Shown: positions 58,019 through 64,000 of the stretch, one piece after another
Layout of the letters: every line of letters starts with the position of its first letter
How positions within the stretch are numbered: the stretch's first letter is position 1
Assembly (NCBI RefSeq): GCF_900102015.1
Contig: NZ_FNAT01000001.1
Span: 682,001-746,000, forward strand
Length of the DNA stretch: 64,000 bases
Direction: 5' to 3'
DNA from: Limimaricola pyoseonensis
GTDB lineage: Bacteria; Pseudomonadota; Alphaproteobacteria; Rhodobacterales; Rhodobacteraceae
Position numbers and translations under genes: made by a program
The notes under the pieces: model-generated
The model's input: only the letters and a program-made list of their open reading frames with translations
What the model was told of the DNA's origin: nothing
Database searches by the model: none

Positions 58019-59320
58019 CTACTGCGCCGGCTCCGCCTCTTCCCCGGACGCTTCTTCCTCGGCGGCCTCGTCTTCGATCGCCGCATCTTCAGCCGCCGCA
58101 TCCTCGGCCGGGGGTGCGTCTGCCGGCGCCGCCTCCTCGTCCCCGACCTCGTCCGCGGGCACGGGCTCGTCCTCTGCCGCCGCGTCCTCCGCCGGTGCCT
58201 CCGCCTCCATGGCCGCCTCGTAGACCGGCGCGCCGGTGGTGGCGAGTTCGGGGTAGTCGGCGATCACGTTCAGGCCCTGCAGCGGCTGCTGGTAGCCCTT
58301 GTGGCAGGTCAGGCAGGCGACCTTCGGCGCATCGGCATGCAGCGGGCCCAGCCGCTCGGGCGGGTAGAGGTCGCCCAGCGGCACGAGGTACTCGGTGTTC
58401 AGCTCCAGCGCCATGATGATGCCGAGCGAGGCGGTCGCCCATTGCGGCGTCACCTGCGCGGGGTCGTAGAAGGCGCGGGAGTTGTGGCAGAACAGGCAGT
58501 TCACCCCGAGCGAATTGTCGATGTAGTTCATCAGAGAGTAGGTCCGCTCGGTCTGCTGGATCAGCGGATCTCCGGGCAGGTTCTCGACCCGCGACGAGAG
58601 GTCGTGCACGGCGATGATCTCGCCCTCGAGCAGGTATTTCTCGAGCGCGTCCGAGGGCAGCGAGGTCGACTGGCTGACCTCGGTGGCGCGGTTCTGCACC
58701 GCCGCCCAGCCGCTCGCCGCCTCGACCGTGGGGGTCGAGAGGAACCATGTGCCCGAGGGCACCGGCTCGCCGCGATGGCAGGTGAGGCAGGTGACGCCGA
58801 CCTGCTTGTTGGCGTTGACATGGGCATCCCAGCTTTCGTTGATGTGCCGGGTCATCTGCAGCATCCGCCGCGCCACGACCTTGGTGTAGAGGTTGTCCTC
58901 GCCGTAGGTCTCGACCCCGCCATCGCCGTGGCAGTAGGCGCAGCCCTGCTCCGGCGCGACCCAGTCGGTGATCGCGGTCATCACCCGCAGGAAGTTGGCC
59001 TCCGTCAGGTCGTCGAGCACCAGCACGTTCTCGTAGACCTCGCCGGCCAGCGGCTCGCCCGGCTCGGGGATGAAGGGCGGGTTGTCGTAGACCAGCGCGC
59101 GGTCGGGGTCGGGCACGGCGAGCTGGCGCTGGAACTCGGTCACCGACATGCCAGTGCCGCGCGGCCCGGTCTGCAGGCTCTGGGTCGGGTACGGCCAGCC
59201 CCATGTGAGCAGCATCGCCGTGACGAAGATCGCGCCGCCGACCACGCCGACGGCGATGCCGGGGCGGTAGATGTCGGTGGGGTTGGACCGGTTCCAGTCC
59301 ATGAACCACTTGGGAAACAT
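58019..59320 (-). CDS. pufC: Reaction-centre tetraheme cytochrome c subunit
   Basis: A 433-residue tetraheme cytochrome that reduces the photo-oxidized special pair. Four CxxCH sites are visible: CAYCH, CLTCH, CLFCH and CLTCH. An N-terminal membrane anchor (residues about 24-43, GIAVGVVGGAIFVTAMLL) is kept, not a lipobox. The start MFPKWFMDWNRSNPTDIY at 59320 has GAGGAG upstream. The last 65 or so residues are an acidic Ala/Glu/Pro tail (EAEAPAEDAAAEDEPVPADE in context) not part of the heme domain. Last gene of the puf operon. Confidence 0.95.
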   Translation of the reverse strand: MFPKWFMDWNRSNPTDIYRPGIAVGVVGGAIFVTAMLLTWGWPYPTQSLQTGPRGTGMSVTEFQRQLAVPDPDRALVYDNPPFIPEPGEPLAGEVYENVLVLDDLTEANFLRVMTAITDWVAPEQGCAYCHGDGGVETYGEDNLYTKVVARRMLQMTRHINESWDAHVNANKQVGVTCLTCHRGEPVPSGTWFLSTPTVEAASGWAAVQNRATEVSQSTSLPSDALEKYLLEGEIIAVHDLSSRVENLPGDPLIQQTERTYSLMNYIDNSLGVNCLFCHNSRAFYDPAQVTPQWATASLGIIMALELNTEYLVPLGDLYPPERLGPLHADAPKVACLTCHKGYQQPLQGLNVIADYPELATTGAPVYEAAMEAEAPAEDAAAEDEPVPADEVGDEEAAPADAPPAEDAAAEDAAIEDEAAEEEASGEEAEPAQ

Positions 59321-59321
59321 C

Positions 59322-60308
59322 TCACTCCTCCTGGCCGACGAAGGCTTCGTAGGTGCCGTAGGCCTCGTAGCCGTAGGCGCCGTCATACATCGGCGCGAAG
59401 CTGTGCTCCTGCGCCCAGATGAACCAGTTGTCGACGACCGTGCCGGTGAGCAGGATGCCGATGCCGCCGGTGATCGGGGTCAGCACCGCGAACCACCAGG
59501 CCCAGCGGTGGATGCTCTCCATCGTGGCGTTGAAGCCCATGGTCCAGCGCCAGAACAGCGCCGCGCGCTCGCTCGCCGTGCCGCGGTCGTAGATCTGCTC
59601 GAGCTCGCGGTCGCCGCCGAAGCGGCTGACGGCGAGGATCGTCGCCCCGTGCATCGCGAAGAGCAGCACCGAGCCGTAGAGGAAGACGATCGAGAGGCAG
59701 TGGAACGGGTTGTAGTAGAGGTTGCCGTAGCGGATCGAGAAGGCGGTGGTCCAGTCGAGATGCGGGAAGATGCCGTATGGCACCGCCTCGGACCACGAGC
59801 CCATCAGGATCGGCCGGAACAGGCCCAGCACCAGAAACAGCCAGATCGCGCTGGCGAAGGCCCAGGCGACGTGCTTGCCCATCCGGTGCATCGCCGCCAG
59901 CTGGTAGCAGCGCAGCCACCACAGGCAGACCGAGATCAGCAGGAAGAACGAGGAGATGATGTACCAGCCGCCCTGGTCGAGCGGCGGGATGCGCAGCCCC
60001 CATTCCGGCCCCGGCGGCTCGAGCGCCAGCCAGAACAGCTGGCGCAGGAATTCCGGGATCGACCAGCCGACCTGCGCCAGCATGTTGAAGCCGATGATGT
60101 TGAGCCACAGCGTGCCGGTGGCGATCGAGACGAGCCCGGCCCAGCCGAGATAGATCGGCCCGAGCTGGGCGTTGCCGATCCAGCCGACCAGCTTGCTGAA
60201 GGTGATGCCGCCCGTGCGTTCGCGGCCCATGCCGCCGGTCGGGTCGAGCCCGCGCTCGGGCGCGCCCTGCACCTGCACCTGGCTGAAGATGTTCTGGTAC
60301 TCGATCAT
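59322..60308 (-). CDS. pufM: Reaction centre M subunit
   Basis: A 328-residue five-helix subunit. It carries bacteriochlorophyll/iron His ligands in [35 protein letters not shown] and [15 protein letters not shown]. It pairs with PufL to bind the special pair, pheophytin, quinones and iron. C-terminal [18 protein letters not shown] is a Tyr-rich extension. Starts 3 nt after the pufL stop and ends 1 nt before the pufC ATG. Confidence 0.97.
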   Translation of the reverse strand: MIEYQNIFSQVQVQGAPERGLDPTGGMGRERTGGITFSKLVGWIGNAQLGPIYLGWAGLVSIATGTLWLNIIGFNMLAQVGWSIPEFLRQLFWLALEPPGPEWGLRIPPLDQGGWYIISSFFLLISVCLWWLRCYQLAAMHRMGKHVAWAFASAIWLFLVLGLFRPILMGSWSEAVPYGIFPHLDWTTAFSIRYGNLYYNPFHCLSIVFLYGSVLLFAMHGATILAVSRFGGDRELEQIYDRGTASERAALFWRWTMGFNATMESIHRWAWWFAVLTPITGGIGILLTGTVVDNWFIWAQEHSFAPMYDGAYGYEAYGTYEAFVGQEE

Positions 60309-60311
60309 GGC

Positions 60312-61154
60312 TCAGCTCCCCGCCTGCTGCGACGGCCAGAACGGCAGCTCCAGCCACCAGTCCCACCAGGACGGCCAGCCCTCGGTCCAGACCGGGCCCG
60401 AGATGATGATGCAGACCGCCGACCAGAAACCGGCGTTGAGCGCCAGGAGCAGCCCGACCCGGTGGATGCCCAGCGTGCCGACCGAGTAGCCGATGAAGTC
60501 GCGAAAGAAGGTGTCCTCGTGGTCGGGCGTCTTCGACGGCTCGCCCTTGCCGGGATTGGCGGCCGAAAGCACGAGCCCGCCATGCAGCGCCAGCGCCAGC
60601 GTGGTGGTGAAGAAGAAGGTCACCGCCAGCATGTGCGCCGGGTTGTAGTGGAAGTGCAGATAGGCGTAGCCGGTGTTCGACACCCAGTCGAGATGGCTGA
60701 AGATGCCGTAGGGAAAGCCGTGCCCCCAGGCGCCCATCAGGAGCGGGCGGAACACCACCAGCGTGGCGTAGGCGAAGATCGCGACGCCGAAGGCGAAGGG
60801 CACGTGGTAGCCCATGCCGAGCTTGCGGCAGATCTCGACCTCGCGCAGCGCCCATGAGACGAAGGCGCCCAGCGCGCATATGGTGATGATCTGCCACAGC
60901 CCGCCCTCGAGCAGCGGCGCCAGGCCGAGGCCGTAGCTGAGATCGGGCGGTGCGATGTTGATGAGCCAGGGGTTGAAGGTGCCCTGCTGGCTCGCTCCCC
61001 AGAAGATCAGCACGGTGCCGACCAGCGAGAAGAAGAGCGTGGTGACGCCGAAGAAGCCGACGTAGAAGGGGCCGACCCAGAAGTCGAACAGGTCGCCGCC
61101 GATCAGCGTCCCGCCGCGGACCCGGTATTTTCTCTCGAAGCTCAGCAGGGCCAT
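60312..61154 (-). CDS. pufL: Reaction centre L subunit
   Basis: A 280-residue five-helix subunit: [20 protein letters not shown] at the N-terminus; [20 protein letters not shown] and [21 protein letters not shown] carry the His ligands of the special pair and iron; [17 protein letters not shown] follows. The ATG at 61154 is chosen; the frame above is leader. It is preceded by a 114-nt gap that has a stable hairpin. Confidence 0.97.
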   Translation of the reverse strand: MALLSFERKYRVRGGTLIGGDLFDFWVGPFYVGFFGVTTLFFSLVGTVLIFWGASQQGTFNPWLINIAPPDLSYGLGLAPLLEGGLWQIITICALGAFVSWALREVEICRKLGMGYHVPFAFGVAIFAYATLVVFRPLLMGAWGHGFPYGIFSHLDWVSNTGYAYLHFHYNPAHMLAVTFFFTTTLALALHGGLVLSAANPGKGEPSKTPDHEDTFFRDFIGYSVGTLGIHRVGLLLALNAGFWSAVCIIISGPVWTEGWPSWWDWWLELPFWPSQQAGS

Positions 61155-61224
61155 CGTCACTCTCCGTTTGCGCACGGCGACGGGCAAGCCCCGCCCCGCG
61201 GGAGACACAGCAGATCCGGGGGGT

Positions 61225-61256
61225 GTCGCGGGCGACCGGATGAGGCCGCCCGCGAC
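61225..61256 (-). other. puf intercistronic hairpin between pufA and pufL
   Basis: A perfect 10-bp stem (61225-61234 with 61247-61256), 12-nt loop, 12 nt after the pufA stop. In Rhodobacter such hairpins are known to stabilize the pufBA segment and keep LH1 in excess over the reaction centre; same role is inferred. Confidence 0.75.
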
Positions 61257-61268
61257 GCGAGCGTCCGC

Positions 61269-61439
61269 CTATTCCGTGCCCGTGCCGTATTTCTCGGCAG
61301 AGACCTCGAACCAGTTGTATCGCTCGGTGCTCAACAGGACGAGATGGATCATCACGGCCAGGAGGAAGAGAAACACGCCCTGCGCGACGAACACGCGGCG
61401 CGGGTCGAAGATCAGCCAGATCTTGTAGAACTTAGCCAT
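61269..61439 (-). CDS. pufA: LH1 alpha polypeptide
   Basis: A 56-residue antenna polypeptide: [20 protein letters not shown], then a single membrane helix with the bacteriochlorophyll-binding His in [17 protein letters not shown] and a short periplasmic tail. Forms the LH1 ring with PufB. GAGGGGGCGAG precedes the ATG; 12 nt separate it from the pufB stop. Confidence 0.95.
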   Translation of the reverse strand: MAKFYKIWLIFDPRRVFVAQGVFLFLLAVMIHLVLLSTERYNWFEVSAEKYGTGTE

Positions 61440-61451
61440 CTCGCCCCCTCC

Positions 61452-61601
61452 TCAGAGCCATGGACGCCAGATGAACACGGCCAGGTGAGCCAGAACCGCG
61501 ACTGCCGTGAACAGCCAGAATCCGCTCATGTAGACCGAGTGCAGCTCTGCCGCCTGCTCGTCCGTTAGACCTGTGAAGGACAGGTCCGTGTTATCAGCCA
61601 T
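61452..61601 (-). CDS. pufB: LH1 beta polypeptide
   Basis: A 49-residue antenna polypeptide: [20 protein letters not shown] is its cytoplasmic part, with the helix carrying the ligand His in [20 protein letters not shown] is the usual LH1 beta end. GGAGGAAG precedes its ATG. Confidence 0.95.
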   Translation of the reverse strand: MADNTDLSFTGLTDEQAAELHSVYMSGFWLFTAVAVLAHLAVFIWRPWL

Positions 61602-61720
61602 GAAACTTCCTCCGGAAGGTTATGCTGATGCCGCGTGCCCCGCGGCCGGGTTTCCGAAACGCCGGATGGCGCCCCGGAGCCTGCCCGCCCTTCAGGGCGG
61701 CCGGACAACGGTCCCGGCGC

Positions 61721-61942
61721 TCATGCCGAGAAGATCGTGGGCGTCACCTCGTCGGCCGCCGCGCGCGCCCGCGACAGCGGCCCGCGCGTGTCGCTGAGAT
61801 CGCCGCGCAGCGCGTCGCGCAGCCAGCCCGCCGTCGCGAAGGGCAGCGCCAGCGTGTAGATGACGGTGAAGTAGGTGGTGTATTCCCGGCCGCGCCGACG
61901 GCCGGGCCGGCCGGGTTTCGCGGCTCTCGTGGCGTGGATCAT
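61721..61942 (-). CDS. pufQ: PufQ
   Basis: A 73-residue protein with one hydrophobic stretch ([20 protein letters not shown]) after a basic N-terminus ([14 protein letters not shown]). Position between bchZ and pufB identifies PufQ, which is known to raise bacteriochlorophyll synthesis and is thought to carry intermediates. The ATG at 61942 overlaps the bchZ stop in an ATGA. It is 119 nt from pufB, a gap with a small GC hairpin. Confidence 0.88.
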   Translation of the reverse strand: MIHATRAAKPGRPGRRRGREYTTYFTVIYTLALPFATAGWLRDALRGDLSDTRGPLSRARAAADEVTPTIFSA

Positions 61943-63411
61943 CGCAGCTCCTCCTCTGGGGTGGGATCGGGGGCCAGCCCGCGCACCGCGTCGAGCGCCA
62001 CGCGCTCCGCGCCCGCGGCCAGCGCCGCCGCCTCGGCCGCGTCGCGCAGACCGCGCGCGGCGGAGATGCGGGTCAGGACCGGGTGGCCGGCGAGAATGCG
62101 GTCGAGCTCGGCGCGCGCCGCCTCGTCCCATGGCAGGGCGCGGCGCAAAGGCGTCGGCGTGCGCGCCGCCGCGTCCATCTCGGTGCCGAGCGGCAGGATG
62201 TGGAACAGCGCGTCGAACAACCCGTTGCAGACCTCCTGCAGCAGGTAGGTCGCGCCGGCATAGCCCATGAAGGGCGTGCCGGTGTGGCGCCGGATCGCCG
62301 CGCCTGGAAAGCCCGCCGGGATGAAGGCCGGCTGCGGGCCGTGGCCGGTGCGGGTCTCGGCGAGGTAGATCTTCTCGTTGATCGAGCCGAACAGCACCAG
62401 CGGCCGGTGCTTCGCGACCAGCGCGCGCACGGCGTCGTTGTCGGTCTTCTCGCCGGGGCGGCGCGCCACCGCGAAGGCGCAGGGCAGCCCGAGATCGCGC
62501 TCGAGGAAATGCCGGATGCCGCGGGCATGGGTCTCGCCCGCGACGATGCCGAAGGAAGCGGTGGCGAAGAAATCCTGCGTGACCGAGCGCCAGAGGTCCC
62601 ACAGCGGCTTCAGGGTCGAGTGCTTCTCGGTCTCGATGAAGGGCTCGGGGTCGAGGCCGAGGATCTCGCCCAGCTTACGCAGGAAGCGCGTCGTGCTCTC
62701 CATGCCGATCGGCGCCTGCAGCCAGGGCTTGCCCAGAAGCTCGGCGAGGCCGTGGCCGAACTCGCGGTAGAGGCAGATGTTGGCGTCGGCGTTCACGAGG
62801 TCGCGCATCTCGGCGAGGTGGCTGCCCATGGGCATCACCATGTTGACCTCGGCACCGATCCCCTCGACCAGCCGCCGGATCTCGGCGAGGTCGGAGGGCA
62901 TGTTGAAGCTGCCATAGATCGGCCCGAGGATGTTGACGCGGGGCTTGGCGCCCGGTTCGCGCGTCTTCTCGGGCGGCATCCGGCCCTTGGTCTGGCCGAA
63001 CTCTGTGAAGAGCCACGTCATCGCCCGGTCGGCGGCCTGCCACTGGTCCTCGTCGATGGTGCGCGGCAGGAAGCGGCGCAGGTTGGTGTCCTCTGGCGTC
63101 ACGCCGCCGCCGATCATCTCGGCGATCGAGCCGGTGACGACGACCGCCGGCAGCGCCGGGTCTAGCGTCTTCCACGCCCGCTTCATCGCGCCCTCGGTGC
63201 CGTCGCGGCCCAGCTCCTCCTCGCCCAGGCCGGTGACGACGATCGGCAGCTCGTGCGGCGGCAGCGCGTCGGTGTAGTGCAGCACCGAGGTGACGGGCAG
63301 GTTCTCGCAGCCGACGGGGCCATCGATCACCACCTGCAGCCCCTTGATGGCGCAGAAGGCGTAGACCGCGCCCCAGTAGCCCCCGGCCCTGTCGTGATCC
63401 TGGATCAGCAT
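61939..63411 (-). CDS. bchZ: Chlorophyllide a reductase subunit Z
   Basis: A 490-residue nitrogenase-like subunit: [24 protein letters not shown] at the N-terminus (in pieces), [22 protein letters not shown] and [21 protein letters not shown]. With BchY and BchX it reduces the C7=C8 bond (and forms the ethylidene/ethyl group) to make the bacteriochlorin ring. The ATG at 63411 is chosen. It is 64 nt downstream of bchY and overlaps pufQ by 4 nt. Confidence 0.96.
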   Translation of the reverse strand: MLIQDHDRAGGYWGAVYAFCAIKGLQVVIDGPVGCENLPVTSVLHYTDALPPHELPIVVTGLGEEELGRDGTEGAMKRAWKTLDPALPAVVVTGSIAEMIGGGVTPEDTNLRRFLPRTIDEDQWQAADRAMTWLFTEFGQTKGRMPPEKTREPGAKPRVNILGPIYGSFNMPSDLAEIRRLVEGIGAEVNMVMPMGSHLAEMRDLVNADANICLYREFGHGLAELLGKPWLQAPIGMESTTRFLRKLGEILGLDPEPFIETEKHSTLKPLWDLWRSVTQDFFATASFGIVAGETHARGIRHFLERDLGLPCAFAVARRPGEKTDNDAVRALVAKHRPLVLFGSINEKIYLAETRTGHGPQPAFIPAGFPGAAIRRHTGTPFMGYAGATYLLQEVCNGLFDALFHILPLGTEMDAAARTPTPLRRALPWDEAARAELDRILAGHPVLTRISAARGLRDAAEAAALAAGAERVALDAVRGLAPDPTPEEELR

Positions 63412-63475
63412 GGCCGCCCCCGGGCGTCCGGGCAGCGCCCGCCTTCGATCCGGCGATGTGCCCACGCGCCCGCCA

Positions 63476-64000
63476 TCAGATCATCTCCCCGGACTTGGCG
63501 GCGCGGGCCTGCTTCTCGAGCTTGCGGCGCTGCTGGTCGCGGAAGTCGGGGCGCAGCTTCGGCGCGCCCTCCCAGACGCCGGCGGTGTCGCCCGCGCCGA
63601 CGCCCTCGAAGAAGGCGCGCATCGCCGCCATGCGGTCGCGGTTGCCGATCGCGGCGTTGATCACCTGCGCGAGGCTGCCGGCACCCGCCGGGCCCATCAG
63701 CGGCCGGGCCGAGACGAGGTTGGTGAAGTAGAGCGCCGGGATGCCCGCCTCCTTGGCCTTCTGCACCACCGGCGTGGTGCCGATGGCGAGGTCGGGCCGG
63801 ACCGCCTGCATCGCGTCGAGATCGTCCTCGAGCGCGGCGCGGAATTTCACCGTGACGCCGTGGGCGGCGAGCCACTCGGCATCGGCGCGCGAAGCCTCGG
63901 TCTTCGGGCAGGCTGTGCCGACGTAGGGCAGCCGCGCGCCGCTCTCGACCAGCAGCCGCGCCACGATCAGCTCGCTGCCCTCGTAGCCGCTGAGCGTGAT
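63476..64000 (-). CDS. bchY: Chlorophyllide a reductase subunit Y (C-terminal part, runs off the window)
   Basis: The last 174 residues of BchY; the frame is open to the window edge, beginning [20 protein letters not shown]. It contains [20 protein letters not shown] and [25 protein letters not shown]. It partners BchZ in the catalytic heterotetramer. bchX and bchC would be expected further upstream, outside the window. Confidence 0.93.
   Translation of the reverse strand: MTLSGYEGSELIVARLLVESGARLPYVGTACPKTEASRADAEWLAAHGVTVKFRAALEDDLDAMQAVRPDLAIGTTPVVQKAKEAGIPALYFTNLVSARPLMGPAGAGSLAQVINAAIGNRDRMAAMRAFFEGVGAGDTAGVWEGAPKLRPDFRDQQRRKLEKQARAAKSGEMI

Overview
This window looks like a chromosomal segment of a high-GC alphaproteobacterium of the Rhodobacteraceae (Rhodobacter/Roseobacter group) that carries bacteriochlorophyll-based photosynthesis. 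Three things support this. There is a complete RcGTA-type gene transfer agent cluster on the minus strand (about 4.3-18.2 kb). There is a large part of a photosynthesis gene cluster (about 36.6-64.0 kb). Coding density is very high, with many 1-4 nt stop/start overlaps (ATGA, GTGA, TGATG). A tetraheme PufC and an oxygen-requiring AcsF cyclase fit an aerobic anoxygenic phototroph or Rhodovulum-like organism; the species cannot be named from the sequence alone.

Layout. 0-4.2 kb: the 3' end of a GNAT acetyltransferase, a membrane-anchored PQQ-dependent dehydrogenase, a fasciclin-domain lipoprotein and serine acetyltransferase cysE. 4.25-18.2 kb (minus): a small DUF7742-like gene and GTA genes orf15 down to orf1, all apparently intact, so one transcription unit could encode terminase, portal, protease, capsid, connectors, tail, hub, peptidase and the megatron protein. 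Upstream of orf1 are a consensus-like promoter and a strong terminator-type hairpin. 18.4-25.9 kb: fatty-acid synthesis genes fabD-fabG-acpP and fabF-mltG (minus). Between acpP and fabF are a PilZ-domain protein and a divergent WYL-regulator/epoxide-hydrolase-like pair that share a perfect operator-like palindrome. 26.0-33.4 kb: a small membrane protein, rpsF-rpsR-rplI with a clear terminator, an SDR, a sugar O-acetyltransferase, a periplasmic cyclic-nucleotide phosphodiesterase, a Pcm-like methyltransferase, a membrane protein and a hotdog thioesterase. 33.4-36.5 kb (minus): an arsenic operon made of an ArsR-ArsC fusion, an ars-type GAPDH and ArsJ.

The photosynthesis region has three blocks. 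(1) Minus: aerR/ppaA-ppsR-bchG-BCD-family transporter-bchP, which carries redox/light regulation and the last steps of bacteriochlorophyll a synthesis. (2) Plus: bchFNBHLM-lhaA-puhABC-puhD-like-acsF-puhE-hemA, which runs from 5-aminolevulinate through Mg-chelation, methylation, cyclization and protochlorophyllide reduction to reaction-centre H subunit and assembly factors. (3) Minus, converging on hemA: bchY(partial)-bchZ-pufQ-pufB-pufA-pufL-pufM-pufC, which encodes chlorophyllide reductase, LH1 and the reaction-centre core. Three TGT-N12-ACA boxes (the known PpsR/CrtJ consensus) lie upstream of aerR, bchF and bchG. The bchF box overlaps a good -35 element, which explains how repression could work. 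No carotenoid (crt), puc, bchC/X/D/I genes, rRNA, tRNA, CRISPR array or insertion sequence was seen in the window.
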